Positions 15,903 through 25,218 of a stretch of DNA of 54,058 bases are shown here, one piece after another. The position numbers were made by a program, and so were the translations under genes. The DNA is taken from assembly GCA_030690895.1 (NCBI GenBank), contig JAUYFQ010000186.1, positions 1 to 54,058 of the forward strand, in the 5' to 3' direction. Numbering within the stretch: position 1 is the first letter of the stretch; the number at the start of each line of letters is the position of its first letter. Below the pieces are notes generated by a model. The model was given only the letters and a program-made list of their open reading frames with translations. It searched no databases and was not told where the DNA came from. The stretch comes from Sulfuricellaceae bacterium. Its GTDB lineage: Bacteria; Pseudomonadota; Gammaproteobacteria; Burkholderiales; Sulfuricellaceae.

Positions 15903-16769
15903 ATGATATGGCTTTTCAAACAATTGGCGCGATTTCCACTCTGGTGGCTGCATGCGCTCGGCATCGGTATTGGCTGGCTGGTTTATCTGCTTTCTCCGCG
16001 TTATGCGTCACGCTTGCGCGCCAATCTGACCAATAGTGGTCTTTTTAATTCCCCTTTGGAGGAGCGACAACTCCTTCGCCAGACCATAGCTGAGGCGGGG
16101 AAAAGTCTGGCCGAGTTGCCTGCCGTCTGGTCTCGCCCTTATGAAAAGGTCCTGTCACTCGTAAAAACCCAACATGGGACAGAGAACCTGGCCGAATTGA
16201 TCGAACAAAAACAGGGCATCATTTTTTTAACACCGCACCTGGGATGCTACGAAATTTCGGGTCAGTTTGTCGCCAAGCAATACCCCCTGACCATTCTTTA
16301 TCGCCCCCCCCGGCTTTCCTGGCTGGAGCCGGTCATGTCCGGCGGGCGCTCTCGTGGAATGGTCAAACTGGCGCCGACCAATCTTGCCGGCGTCAAATCT
16401 CTGCTGAAGGCGCTGAAAAAAGGGGAAATGGTCGGGATTTTGCCTGATCAGGTGCCTGGTAATGGTGAGGGCGTGTGGGCGGATTTCTTTGGTCGCCCAG
16501 CCTACACCATGACGCTGGTGCAGCGCTTGCAGAAATCGACCAACGCGGCAATCGTGCTGGTGTTTGCCGAACGTCTGCCGGGCGGCGCCGGTTTCGATCT
16601 TCAGTTCGAGCCGATGGGCGCCGCGCTGCCCGATGATCCAGTGGCAGCAGCAAGGGCGATGAACGGTGCGGTCGAATCTCTGATTCGGCGTAATCCCGCC
16701 CAATATCTTTGGAGCTACAACCGCTACAAAGTGCCCAGTGGCGCCAAACCGGTGGAGAACGAGGCTTGA
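15903..16769 (+). CDS. LpxL-like lipid A acyltransferase
   Basis: A 288-aa inner-membrane-anchored acyltransferase of the HtrB/MsbB family, which adds secondary acyl chains to lipid A on the cytoplasmic face. An N-terminal hydrophobic helix (FPLWWLHALGIGIGWLVYLL) precedes the catalytic HX4D/E motif, here HLGCYE at 112-117, and the LPDQVPG block. The frame opens at a TTG at 15876, but ATG 15903 fits the family start. The gene overlaps a second member of the family by the TTGA arrangement, suggesting that the pair add different acyl chains. Which is lpxL or lpxM cannot be told. Confidence 0.85.
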   Translation: MIWLFKQLARFPLWWLHALGIGIGWLVYLLSPRYASRLRANLTNSGLFNSPLEERQLLRQTIAEAGKSLAELPAVWSRPYEKVLSLVKTQHGTENLAELIEQKQGIIFLTPHLGCYEISGQFVAKQYPLTILYRPPRLSWLEPVMSGGRSRGMVKLAPTNLAGVKSLLKALKKGEMVGILPDQVPGNGEGVWADFFGRPAYTMTLVQRLQKSTNAAIVLVFAERLPGGAGFDLQFEPMGAALPDDPVAAARAMNGAVESLIRRNPAQYLWSYNRYKVPSGAKPVENEA

Positions 16770-17632
16770 TCCGTCCGCTGGTGTTTCTTTTCTGGCTACT
16801 GCATTTTCTTCCTTTGCGCCTGCTGGCGCCAATCGGTCGGGGAATAGGAGGACTGTTGTACCTGTTGGGACGGGAACGCCGTCGAGTGGCTCGCACCAAT
16901 TTACGCCTGTGTTTTCCGGAGATGCTGGAGCCGGACAGGGAAAAAAGGGTACGGGCGCACTTTCGAGCCTTTGGTCAGAGTCTGCTGGATCGCGGCATAC
17001 TCTGGTGGTCGTCGGAGGCGCGCCTGCGCCGACTCGTGTCTATCGAAGGTCTGGAACATTACGAAGCGGTTCAGGGCCGACCGTGCGTTTGGCTGGCACC
17101 CCATTTTGTCGGGTTGGACATGGGCGGGGTGCGGCTGACGGCAGATCATCCGCTGGTTTCGATGTATAGCCGCCAGAAAAACAAGGTGATCGACGACTTG
17201 TTGCTACATGCGCGCACTCGCTTCAACCCAAGCATCATGGTTTCCCGGCAGGAGGGACTGAAGCCGGTGATCAAGGCGCTGAAACAGGGACTGCCCTTTT
17301 ATTACTTGCCCGACATGGATTTTGGCGCCCGCGATGCAGCATTCGTGCCTTTTTTCGGGGTGGATGCCGCAACGGTTACCGCCTTGCCCAGGCTGGCGCG
17401 CATCACTGGCGCGGCTGTTGTGCCGGCCGTCACGCGCCAGTTGCCGGGCGGTAAAGGCTATATCATCCGCCTGTATCCGGCCTGGGAAAATTTCCCCAGC
17501 GGTGATGATGTGGCGGATACCGTGCGCATGAACCAGTTCATTGAAGAAAGAGTGCGTGAAATGCCTGAACAATACTTCTGGCTGCATAAGCGCTTCAAAA
17601 CCCGCCCTCCCGGCGGGGCACGGTTGTACTGA
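16766..17632 (+). CDS. second LpxL/LpxM-like acyltransferase
   Basis: A 288-aa member of the lysophospholipid/lipid A acyltransferase family. It has an N-terminal hydrophobic segment (LVFLFWLLHFLPLRLLAPIG), the catalytic motif HFVGLD at 113-118 and YYLPDMDFG further on. It begins at TTG 16766, overlapping the previous stop, with GGAGAACGAGG upstream. A start at 16709 would overlap the first gene far more and lacks support. It differs from its neighbour at the catalytic motif (D in place of E), as expected for paralogues with different acyl donors or positions. A short intergenic gap with no clear terminator follows. Confidence 0.85.
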   Translation: MIRPLVFLFWLLHFLPLRLLAPIGRGIGGLLYLLGRERRRVARTNLRLCFPEMLEPDREKRVRAHFRAFGQSLLDRGILWWSSEARLRRLVSIEGLEHYEAVQGRPCVWLAPHFVGLDMGGVRLTADHPLVSMYSRQKNKVIDDLLLHARTRFNPSIMVSRQEGLKPVIKALKQGLPFYYLPDMDFGARDAAFVPFFGVDAATVTALPRLARITGAAVVPAVTRQLPGGKGYIIRLYPAWENFPSGDDVADTVRMNQFIEERVREMPEQYFWLHKRFKTRPPGGARLY

Positions 17633-17705
17633 CATATTTTCACCTGAATACACCTATCATTCGTTACAATTCCCGGCATCAGTTCATCTTATCAAAGGGC
17701 AGTAA

Positions 17706-18134
17706 ATGGACATGCAGCAAATTCAGGAAGTTGTGACAACCGGATTGACCAATTTCGGCATGAAAGCCGCTGGTAATGTGGCGATGTTTGTCGGCAATAA
17801 CAAGATTTTCTCTGACAACATCCAGAACTATTCCACCAACCCGTTTCGCCGCGTGGATCGTACCGCGCAACTGGCGCGTAGCGTGAACCCTGGCGAAGCG
17901 ATGGCGCGTTTGAAAACAGCGCTGGCCGCTATCCCGAACGTGATCGCTGACCCTGCGCCGGATGTCGAAATCGTTGACTTCAACGAGCGCGGCCCGGTGT
18001 TGGCGGTTCGCCCTTACACGCGCACCAGCCACTACTGGCAAGTCTATTTCGATACCAACAAGGCGATTACGGATACCTTTGGTGAAGCGGGCTACCCGGT
18101 TCCGGAGTCGCGTGTTTTCATGCGTAACAACTGA
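17706..18134 (+). CDS. internally deleted MscS-type mechanosensitive channel
   Basis: A 142-aa frame. Residues 1-about 23 (MDMQQIQEVVTTGLTNFGMK) match the extreme N-terminus of beta-proteobacterial MscS channels. From about 24 the sequence is the cytoplasmic domain of the same family: NVAMFVGNNKIFSDNIQNYS, then PFRRVDRTAQL and SHYWQVYFDTNKAI. The roughly 120-130 residues between, holding the transmembrane helices, the Gly/Ala pore helix and the upper beta domain, are missing although the frame is intact. Channel activity is not expected. ATG 17706 follows AAAGGGCAGTAA. It is best read as an in-frame deletion remnant. Confidence 0.75.
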   Translation: MDMQQIQEVVTTGLTNFGMKAAGNVAMFVGNNKIFSDNIQNYSTNPFRRVDRTAQLARSVNPGEAMARLKTALAAIPNVIADPAPDVEIVDFNERGPVLAVRPYTRTSHYWQVYFDTNKAITDTFGEAGYPVPESRVFMRNN

Positions 18135-18135
18135 G

Positions 18136-18549
18136 ATGTTTCAGAATCCGTCTCCGGACGAACTGCGAATCCTGCTTGGGCGGGTGCATAATTTGGCAGT
18201 CATGGGGCTTTCTCCCCAACCGTCCCGGCCAAGTTATTTTGTTGCCCGTGCCATGCAGGGCTTTGGCTATCGCATCATCCCTGTGCGTCCAGCCGTCAGT
18301 GAGATTCTTGAGGAAAAAGCTTGGCCAGCCTTATCCGATGTGCCTGGCACGATAGACCTGGTTGATGTGTTTCGTGCGGCGGAACACATCGACGCCATCG
18401 TGGACGAATGCCTGCGGCTGAAAATCCCCGCCATCTGGATTCAGGAAGGTATCATCAATGAGGCCGCCGCAAATCGGGCGCGCGAGGCAGGCATGACGGT
18501 GGTCATGGATCGCTGTATTTACAAGGATTATGTCGAGTTATTCGGTTGA
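18136..18549 (+). CDS. CoA-binding protein, YccU-like
   Basis: A 137-aa Rossmann-fold protein of the CoA_binding (YccU) family. It begins [20 protein letters not shown], followed by [20 protein letters not shown] with the glycine-containing nucleotide loop, and later [20 protein letters not shown]. The family resembles the CoA-binding domain of succinyl-CoA synthetase alpha, but its physiological role is unknown. ATG 18136 is one base after the MscS-remnant stop. The end lies one base before the dapF start, so co-transcription is likely. The larger frame reaching 17962 is a shadow of the upstream gene. Confidence 0.85.
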   Translation: MFQNPSPDELRILLGRVHNLAVMGLSPQPSRPSYFVARAMQGFGYRIIPVRPAVSEILEEKAWPALSDVPGTIDLVDVFRAAEHIDAIVDECLRLKIPAIWIQEGIINEAAANRAREAGMTVVMDRCIYKDYVELFG

Positions 18550-18550
18550 A

Positions 18551-19381
18551 ATGAAACTCAAATTCACCAAAATGCATGGGCTGGGCAATGATTTTGTCGT
18601 GTTTGACGGCATTAACCAGCAAGTCCATTTGAGCAAGACGCAACTCAGTCAGATTGCGGATCGTCACTTTGGTATCGGTTGCGACCAGATACTGCTGGTG
18701 GAGCAATCCGGTCAGCCCGGAGTGGACTTTCGCTATCGCATCTTCAATGCCGACGGCGGCGAAGTTGAGCAGTGCGGCAATGGCGCGCGCTGCTTCGTGC
18801 GTTTCGTGCACGACAAAGGCTTGACGCAGAAAACCCGAATTCGTGTCGAAACCGCTTCCGGCATCATCGAGCCGCAACTGGAAGCCGATGGCCAAGTCAC
18901 GGTCAATATGGGCGCGCCACGTTTTGAGCCGAATGAAATCCCGTTTCTGGCAAGGCAGCGCGCGCCGATTTATCAAATGTCGGTTGGTCAGCATATTGTG
19001 GAAATCAGCGTGCTCTCGATGGGTAATCCTCATGCCGTCCAGGTGGTGGAGAATGTCGAAACTGCGCCGGTGGCCGAATTGGGGCTTCTGCTCCAAACCC
19101 ACGCTGCTTTTCCTTCCCGCGTCAATGCGGGTTTCATGCAGGTAGTGGATCGCAGTCACATCCGTTTACGGGTTTATGAACGCGGTTCTGGCGAAACGCT
19201 GGCATGCGGCACCGGCGCCTGTGCGGCGGTTGTGGCCGGTATCATGCGCGGCTTGCTGGACGGTGAAGTTCGTGTCAGTACACGCGGCGGCGAGTTGATC
19301 ATACGCTGGGACGGAGAAGGCTCCCCGGTATGGATGACAGGCCCGGCGGTGTCGGTATTTGATGGTGAAATGAATATTTAG
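18551..19381 (+). CDS. dapF: diaminopimelate epimerase
   Basis: A 276-aa PLP-independent epimerase converting LL- to meso-diaminopimelate for lysine and peptidoglycan synthesis. The two active-site cysteines are visible: C75 in EQCGNGARC and C219 in LACGTGAC. The N-terminus [17 protein letters not shown] is typical. ATG 18551 was chosen over an upstream in-frame ATG because of this conserved start. The order dapF, DUF484 and xerC also occurs in gammaproteobacteria. Confidence 0.97.
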   Translation: MKLKFTKMHGLGNDFVVFDGINQQVHLSKTQLSQIADRHFGIGCDQILLVEQSGQPGVDFRYRIFNADGGEVEQCGNGARCFVRFVHDKGLTQKTRIRVETASGIIEPQLEADGQVTVNMGAPRFEPNEIPFLARQRAPIYQMSVGQHIVEISVLSMGNPHAVQVVENVETAPVAELGLLLQTHAAFPSRVNAGFMQVVDRSHIRLRVYERGSGETLACGTGACAAVVAGIMRGLLDGEVRVSTRGGELIIRWDGEGSPVWMTGPAVSVFDGEMNI

Positions 19382-19394
19382 GATAGGAATAAAA

Positions 19395-20069
19395 ATGCAA
19401 TTAACCCCCGAAATCATCGCCAGCTTCCTGAAAGAAAACCCCAGTTTCTTTGAAGACAAGCCGCTCTTGCTGGAAGATATTGCGATTCCTCACCCGCATG
19501 GCGGGCGAGCCATTTCACTGGCGGAGAGACAGCAGTTACAACTGCGTGAAAAGAATAAATTGCTGGAATCCAAGTTGCGCGAATTACTACAGTTCGGTGA
19601 GGAAAACGATACGATAGGCGAAAAGGTTCATCGCTTCAGCCTTTCCCTGCTGGCCGCACGCACGCTGGAGTCCCTGCTTCCCACCATTACGCTCGGCTTG
19701 CGCGAGGATTTCGCCGTTCCGCACGTGGCTTTGCGAATCTGGGCGCCGCCCGCACAAATCACCGATCAGGCGGAATTTGCCGATGTGAGTGCGGATCTCA
19801 AATCTTTTGCAGAAGATCTAACGCGCCCCTACTGTGAAACCCATGTGCCATTTGAAACGGCATCATGGTTCGGGGAATCTGCCCTGATGCTGAAATCCTT
19901 TGCCGTAGTCGCGTTGCGCAGCGAGTATGCATTCGGGTTGCTGGTCATGGCCAGCGAGGATGCGCAGCGTTTCTATCCTGAAATGGGAACGCTTTACCTC
20001 AAACGCATCGGCGAACTGGCCACCGTCGCCCTGATGCCCTTCGTCAGTCAGGCGCCGGACGTGGCCTGA
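19395..20069 (+). CDS. DUF484 family protein
   Basis: A 224-aa cytoplasmic protein of the DUF484 family. It starts MQLTPEIIASFLKENPSFF and has the block LPHPHGG-like IPHPHGGRAISLAERQ, a short coiled-coil and then a GAF-like C-terminal domain. Function is unknown. In E. coli the equivalent YigA also lies between dapF and xerC, suggesting a shared role in growth or chromosome processing, but nothing more specific can be claimed. ATG 19395 is preceded by AGGATAGG. Confidence 0.9.
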   Translation: MQLTPEIIASFLKENPSFFEDKPLLLEDIAIPHPHGGRAISLAERQQLQLREKNKLLESKLRELLQFGEENDTIGEKVHRFSLSLLAARTLESLLPTITLGLREDFAVPHVALRIWAPPAQITDQAEFADVSADLKSFAEDLTRPYCETHVPFETASWFGESALMLKSFAVVALRSEYAFGLLVMASEDAQRFYPEMGTLYLKRIGELATVALMPFVSQAPDVA

Positions 20070-20095
20070 CGACTCGCTTCGCAAGTTTTATAATA

Positions 20096-21022
20096 ATGAG
20101 TGGCGACATACCGCCCAATCAGGAGCAGGTCGACAGCCTGCTCGGGCAGTATTTCACCCACCTGGAACATGAACGCCGCCTTTCCCCCCTGACGGGCAAG
20201 AGCTACCGCCGCGATATCGCCGCACTGTTGCAACTGGCGGGCAGCACACCTTTGGCCGTGCTGCATAGTCAGCACATTCGCCGCTATATCGCACAGTTGC
20301 ATGCTCGAGGATTGAGCAGCCGCTCTCTGGCGAGAATGCTGTCGGCCTGGCGAGGCTATTACGCCTGGCTCGTTGACTCGCAAGGTTTTACCCATAATCC
20401 CTGCACCGATATTCGCGCGCCCAAGGCGGCCAAGCCCCTTCCTGATGCGCTTTCGCCAGAACAGGCGGCGCGTCTGATGACGGCTTCCAATGACACCCCG
20501 CTTTTCATTCGCGACCACACCATGCTGGAACTGCTTTATTCCTCAGGATTGCGGCTGGCTGAACTGGTTGGCGTCAATCTTCGGGATTTTGATCTGGATG
20601 CAGGCGAAATTCTGGTGACTGGCAAGGGAAACAAGACGCGGCTTTTGCCGCTTGGCAGCAAGGCGATCGAAGCAATCAGAAATTGGTTGCCGCAACGCGC
20701 GCTTTTGGCTAAATCAGAAGAAACCGCTTTGTTTATCGGAAAAAATGGTGGCCGCCTGTCCCCTCGTGCAGTTCAAGCCAGGCTAAAGCAGCGCGGAATC
20801 CAACTCGGAATGGATGCCCACATCCACCCCCATGTCCTGCGTCATTCTTTTGCCTCCCACCTGCTGCAATCCAGTGGTGATCTTCGTGCTGTGCAGGAAA
20901 TGCTGGGGCACGTCAGCATCTCTACCACCCAGATTTATACCCACCTCGATTTTCAGCATCTCGCCAAGGTTTACGATGCAGCCCATCCCCGGGCGAAAAG
21001 GAAGGAATCCGGAAAAACTTGA
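20096..21022 (+). CDS. xerC: tyrosine recombinase XerC
   Basis: A 308-aa recombinase that with XerD resolves chromosome dimers at dif. The N-terminal SAM-like domain binds DNA, and the catalytic residues are all present: R153 (SSGLRLAEL), K177 (TGKGNKTR), H246 and R249 (HVLRHSF), H272 (LGHVS) and Y281 (IYTHLDF). ATG 20096 follows the DUF484 gene by 26 bases. This is a housekeeping recombinase unlike the broken P4-type integrase at the window start. tRNA-Phe lies 69 bases downstream. Confidence 0.95.
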   Translation: MSGDIPPNQEQVDSLLGQYFTHLEHERRLSPLTGKSYRRDIAALLQLAGSTPLAVLHSQHIRRYIAQLHARGLSSRSLARMLSAWRGYYAWLVDSQGFTHNPCTDIRAPKAAKPLPDALSPEQAARLMTASNDTPLFIRDHTMLELLYSSGLRLAELVGVNLRDFDLDAGEILVTGKGNKTRLLPLGSKAIEAIRNWLPQRALLAKSEETALFIGKNGGRLSPRAVQARLKQRGIQLGMDAHIHPHVLRHSFASHLLQSSGDLRAVQEMLGHVSISTTQIYTHLDFQHLAKVYDAAHPRAKRKESGKT

Positions 21023-21091
21023 CGCAGAATTGAATCCGCGATTAAATAGCGCCCTTCGTGCGTCCAGAAGCTTGTTCTGGACGGCCGCGAT

Positions 21092-21167
21092 GGCCTGGTA
21101 GCTCAGTCGGTAGAGCAGAGGATTGAAAATCCTTGTGTCGGTGGTTCGATTCCGCCCCAGGCCACCA
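21092..21167 (+). tRNA. tRNA-Phe (GAA)
   Basis: A 76-base cloverleaf with acceptor stem GGCCTGG/CCAGGCC, D arm with AGCTCAGTCGGTAGAGC, anticodon stem GGATT/AATCC around GAA, T arm GGTTCGATTCC and an encoded CCA end. It is directly followed by a terminator. The accessory region with vapBC and the type I system begins just after it. Confidence 0.97.
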
Positions 21168-21209
21168 ACATTAAAAAGCCCAACCCTTATCGGTTGGGCT
21201 TTTTAATGT
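21168..21209. terminator. strong terminator after tRNA-Phe
   Basis: An 18-base perfect stem beginning ACATTAAAAAGCCCAACC, with a 6-base loop and a matching arm ending in TTTTTAATGT. The T-run gives a rho-independent terminator on the plus strand, and the A-run on the opposite side makes it usable in both directions. Confidence 0.85.
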
Positions 21210-21338
21210 CTGTCGCGCCAGTAATGGATCGGTTCCGGGCAGCGATGCGTTGTTGGCGAATCCGACAAGTGTCCCATTTTTCCGCCAATCAGGAAGCCAA
21301 GCGCATCTGAGACAAAAACACCTACTTTGATTGCGCCC

Positions 21339-21383
21339 ATTCCTTTTGTATTACAATAATTCCTTATGTAATACAAAAGGAAT
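21339..21383. promoter_or_regulatory. vapBC operator, perfect inverted repeat
   Basis: Arms ATTCCTTTTGTATTAC (21339-21354) and GTAATACAAAAGGAAT (21368-21383) are perfectly complementary over 16 bases. They end seven bases before the vapB start. AbrB-type antitoxins bind such dyads to repress their own operon. Confidence 0.75.
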
Positions 21384-21389
21384 CATGCC

Positions 21390-21629
21390 ATGTCGACGAC
21401 ACTCACCAGTAAGGGCCAAGTAACCATCCCCAAGCAGATTCGAGATGCATTGAATCTGGCACCGGGTTGCTTGGTAGATTTCGCTGTTAATCGCGAGGGC
21501 GATGTCGTTATCCACAAGGCCGGCGCACGAACTAGTCGCAAGCCCGACCGCTTCGAGGTTGCCCGTGGCAAGGCCGATGTTAAGTGGCGGACTGACGACC
21601 TGATGGCACTGCTGCGCGGCGAAGGCTGA
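21390..21629 (+). CDS. vapB: AbrB-type antitoxin VapB
   Basis: A 79-aa SpoVT/AbrB-fold antitoxin. Residues 1-45 form the swapped-hairpin DNA-binding domain (TTLTSKGQVTIPKQIRDAL, then VDFAVNREGDVVIHKA). The acidic C-terminal part should neutralise the toxin. It starts at ATG 21390, just after a perfect inverted repeat that is the likely autoregulatory operator, and overlaps vapC by one base. An alternative name in this family is a PemI/MazE-like antitoxin, but the PIN toxin partner favours VapB. Confidence 0.9.
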   Translation: MSTTLTSKGQVTIPKQIRDALNLAPGCLVDFAVNREGDVVIHKAGARTSRKPDRFEVARGKADVKWRTDDLMALLRGEG

Positions 21630-22030
21630 TGTTGCTGGTCGACACCAACGTGCTGGTCGATGTTCTGGAGAACGATCCGGAATGGGCGGACTGGTCAATT
21701 GGCCAACTGCGCGCGCAATCGAAAGTTCACCGGCTGGCGATTAACCCGATCATCTACTCCGAACTGTCACTGACCTTCTCGACCGTCGAGGCACTGGACA
21801 AAACCATCGAGCAGTTAGGGTTGGTGCTGATCGAGTTACCGCGCCCGGCATTGTTCCTTGCCGGGAAGGCGTTTGTGCGCTACCGCCGACAGGGCGGCAC
21901 GAAAAATAATGTGCTCGCCGACTTCTTCATCGGCGCGCATGCGGCCGTTTCACGCTATCCGTTGCTGACCCGCGATACTCGCCGCTACAGCTCCTATTTC
22001 ACCGATGTAAAACTGATTGCGCCAGACTGA
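21629..22030 (+). CDS. vapC: PIN-domain toxin VapC
   Basis: A 133-aa PIN-domain ribonuclease, the toxin of the VapBC pair. The acidic metal-binding residues expected of PIN nucleases are present: D5 in LLVDTNVLVD, the Glu of IIYSELSL and the Asp of LADFFIGAHA, with a further D in LTRDTRRY. VapC toxins cleave tRNA or rRNA; the target here is unknown. The ATG overlaps the vapB stop (TGATG). The gene lies between tRNA-Phe and the type I restriction operon, where it may stabilise the island. Confidence 0.92.
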   Translation: MLLVDTNVLVDVLENDPEWADWSIGQLRAQSKVHRLAINPIIYSELSLTFSTVEALDKTIEQLGLVLIELPRPALFLAGKAFVRYRRQGGTKNNVLADFFIGAHAAVSRYPLLTRDTRRYSSYFTDVKLIAPD

Positions 22031-22092
22031 GCATAGGGGAAAGCATTGAACACGATAGACAGAATCAATGCCACAAAGGGAGACTTGGTCTG

Positions 22093-25000
22093 ATGGTTTT
22101 CAGCGAAGACTCACGAGTCAAGATTCCGTGCATCCTGCATCTGGTGCGGCTTGGCTATCGCTATCTTTCCCTGAAAGAGGCCGTTTGGGACGAAGAAACC
22201 AATATCTTCCCCGCGCTTTTCAGCGAAGCCATCGCCCGCATCAACCCTGAATTGAGTGCAGAAGACGCCACCCGTCTGCTGGCCGACGTGAAACTTATTC
22301 TAGATAACGAGGATCTCGGTAAAGCCTTCTATGGCCGGATTACTGAGCGCTCGGGTATTCGGCTGATCGACTTCGAAAACTTCAACAACAACAGCTTCCA
22401 CGTCGTAACCGAGCTGACCTGCAAAAACGGCGACGATGAATTCCGACCTGACATCACCTTGCTCATCAACGGCATGCCGCTGGCATTCATCGAGGTCAAG
22501 AAGCCCAACAACCGCGAAGGCGTGCTGGCCGAGCGCAACCGCATCATCACGCGCAGCCGCAACCCGCGCTTCCGTCGCTTTATCAACATCACGCAGTTGA
22601 TGGTCTTCTCCAACAACATGGAGTATGAGGATGGCTCGCCGCAACCCATTGAGGGGGCGTTCTATGCCAGCCCATCCTACGACTCGCCCGTCTTCAACTA
22701 CTTCCGCGAAGAGGAAACGCTGGATCTCGCCCAGCTTCTGGCGAATGAAGATGACGCACTCGAAAACGAAGTGCTACGCGACAACAACCTCAATGTCATC
22801 AAGCACAGCCCCGAGTTTCTGAGCAACAAATCGCCAGATACTCCCACCAACCGCATCTGCACCTCGTTGTTCAGTCGTGCCCGTTTGTCCTTCCTGCTGC
22901 GTTTTGCACTGGCCTACGTGAACGAAAGTGACGGCCTGCACAAGCACGTGATGCGCTACCCCCAGCTTTTTGCCACCAAAGCCATCGAGAAGAAACTCGA
23001 TGCTGGGATCAAGAAGGGCATCATCTGGCACACCCAGGGCAGCGGTAAAACTGCACTGGCGTATTACAGCACCCGCTTCCTCACGGATTACTTTCAGCTC
23101 CAAGGGGTGATTCCCAAGTTTTACTTCATCGTCGACCGGCTTGATCTGGCCACGCAAGCACAGCGTGAATTTTCCTGTCGCGGGCTGGTGGTGCACACCA
23201 TCGACAGCCGTGCAGACTTTGCCCGAGACATCAAAACCACACAGGTGCTGCACAACCACAGCGGCAAGCCTGAAATCACCGTGGTCAATATCCAGAAATT
23301 TCAGGACGACCCGGACGTGGTGCGCACCGAGGATTACGACTTCAACATCCAGCGCATCTACTTTCTTGATGAGGTGCACCGCAGCTACAACCCGGAGGGC
23401 AGCTTTCTTGCCAACCTCAGCCAGTCCGACCGCAACGCCATCAAGATCGGCCTCACCGGCACGCCGCTGTTGGGCGACTACAAATCCCGAGACCTGTTTG
23501 GCGGCTACATCCACAAGTATTACTACAACGCCTCGATTGCCGATGGTTACACCCTGCGCCTGATCCGCGAAGAGATCGCCACCAACTACAAAATCTCACT
23601 GCAAGAAGCGCTCGCCGCCGTCCAGTTGCAGCAAGGCGATATCGACCGCAAATTGATCTACTCGCACCCAAAATTTGTCGAGCCCATGCTCGATTACATC
23701 GTGCGTGACTTCGAGAAAAGCCGCAGCGCTCTGGGTGATGCCAGCATCGGCGGCATGGTGATCTGCGACAGCGCCGATCAAGCCAAACAGATGTTCGAAA
23801 TTTTCAATACGGTCTATGCCGCGCAACCCTCGTCCACGTACTCCGTGCAGGACTCTGCACAAGCCTGGATCGCCGCCGCGCAGCCTGAAAGCTACGCCGC
23901 CCGCACCCTGCTGGAAAACCGCGTCAAGAACGCCGCGCTGATCCTGCATGACGTGGGCAGCAAGGACGAGCGCAAGCAATGGGTGGAAGACTTCAAGGCC
24001 GGCAAGATCGACCTCTTGTTCGTCTACAACATGCTGCTCACCGGCTTTGATGCCAAGCGCCTGAAAAAGCTCTACCTGGGGCGCGTCATCAAGGCGCACA
24101 ACCTCTTGCAGGCGCTCACCCGCGTCAACCGCACCTACAAGGATTTCCGCTACGGCTACGTGGTCGACTTTGCCGACATCCGCAAGGAATTCGACAAGAC
24201 CAATAAAGACTACTTTGACGAACTGCAATCCGAGCTGGGCGACGAGATCGAGCACTACTCCAACCTGTTCAAGTCCGCCGAAGAAATCACGCAAGAAATC
24301 GAAGCCATCAAGGACATCCTGTTCAGCTTCAACATCGAAAACGCCGAAGAATTCTCAAGGCAGCTCAGCCAGATTCAAGACCGAGCCACCGTGCTTGCGC
24401 TCAAAAAAGCGCTGGCCGACGCCCGCAACCTCTACAACCTGATCCGCCTACAAGGTGAATACGGCCTGTTGCAGCAGCTCGATTTCCACAAGCTGGGCCA
24501 GCTCTACCGCGAAACCTGCAACCACCTTGATCTGCTCAACCTGAAAGAAACCATCGAATCGGCCACCGATACCAGCAACCTGCTCAACATTGCGCTGGAA
24601 GACGTGATCTTCAAATTCGCCAAGATCCGGGAAGAAGAGCTGGTTCTGGCCGACAAGCTGAAAAACACCCTGCGCCAGACGCGCGAAGCCCTGGCGGACA
24701 ACTTCGACCAGCAAGACCCAAAATTCGTCACCCTGCGCGAAGAGCTGGAACGCCTGTTCAAGAAAAAGAAACTCAGCGAAGTCAGTCAGGAAGAGATGAC
24801 CGCCAACATCGGCGCGCTCAATGCCATTCACGAGCAGGCCAAAGAACTCAACCGGCAAAACAACCAGCTGCGCGCCAAATACCAGGGCGATGCCAAATAC
24901 ACGCGCATTCACAAGCGCCTGCAAGAGCGCGGCGCGTTCTCGCAAACCGAGCGCCGCTTGTTTGAAGCGCTGACAGGCGTGAAAGCGCAGGCCGACGAAC

Positions 25001-25218
25001 AGGTGCTGCAAAACACCCAACTGCTGAACAACGAAAGTTATTTCGAACGCATGATGCAGCCCATCGTGATTGATGAATTTCTGACTCGCCAAAAAATAAA
25101 ACTCAGCCCGGATGCCAGCCGCAGCATCAACCATCTGGTGGTGGCCGAATACATGAATGAATTTTCCGCTGGCACCCGAAGGGGCGGCAGCGCTAACACT
25201 GGAGCACACCCTTGGTAA
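22093..25218 (+). CDS. hsdR: type I restriction enzyme subunit R
   Basis: A 1041-aa motor and nuclease subunit of a type I restriction system. An N-terminal PD-ExK nuclease has D120 (RPDITLL) and E134-x-K136 (FIEVKK). The SF2 translocase follows, with Walker A HTQGSGKT near 313-320 and the DEAH-type box FLDEVHRS near 424. A long helical C-terminus would bind the methylase. Length is normal, and no break was found. It starts at ATG 22093 with GGGAG 11 bases upstream. Its end overlaps the TTG start of hsdM by 7 bases. Confidence 0.95.
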   Translation: MVFSEDSRVKIPCILHLVRLGYRYLSLKEAVWDEETNIFPALFSEAIARINPELSAEDATRLLADVKLILDNEDLGKAFYGRITERSGIRLIDFENFNNNSFHVVTELTCKNGDDEFRPDITLLINGMPLAFIEVKKPNNREGVLAERNRIITRSRNPRFRRFINITQLMVFSNNMEYEDGSPQPIEGAFYASPSYDSPVFNYFREEETLDLAQLLANEDDALENEVLRDNNLNVIKHSPEFLSNKSPDTPTNRICTSLFSRARLSFLLRFALAYVNESDGLHKHVMRYPQLFATKAIEKKLDAGIKKGIIWHTQGSGKTALAYYSTRFLTDYFQLQGVIPKFYFIVDRLDLATQAQREFSCRGLVVHTIDSRADFARDIKTTQVLHNHSGKPEITVVNIQKFQDDPDVVRTEDYDFNIQRIYFLDEVHRSYNPEGSFLANLSQSDRNAIKIGLTGTPLLGDYKSRDLFGGYIHKYYYNASIADGYTLRLIREEIATNYKISLQEALAAVQLQQGDIDRKLIYSHPKFVEPMLDYIVRDFEKSRSALGDASIGGMVICDSADQAKQMFEIFNTVYAAQPSSTYSVQDSAQAWIAAAQPESYAARTLLENRVKNAALILHDVGSKDERKQWVEDFKAGKIDLLFVYNMLLTGFDAKRLKKLYLGRVIKAHNLLQALTRVNRTYKDFRYGYVVDFADIRKEFDKTNKDYFDELQSELGDEIEHYSNLFKSAEEITQEIEAIKDILFSFNIENAEEFSRQLSQIQDRATVLALKKALADARNLYNLIRLQGEYGLLQQLDFHKLGQLYRETCNHLDLLNLKETIESATDTSNLLNIALEDVIFKFAKIREEELVLADKLKNTLRQTREALADNFDQQDPKFVTLREELERLFKKKKLSEVSQEEMTANIGALNAIHEQAKELNRQNNQLRAKYQGDAKYTRIHKRLQERGAFSQTERRLFEALTGVKAQADEQVLQNTQLLNNESYFERMMQPIVIDEFLTRQKIKLSPDASRSINHLVVAEYMNEFSAGTRRGGSANTGAHPW

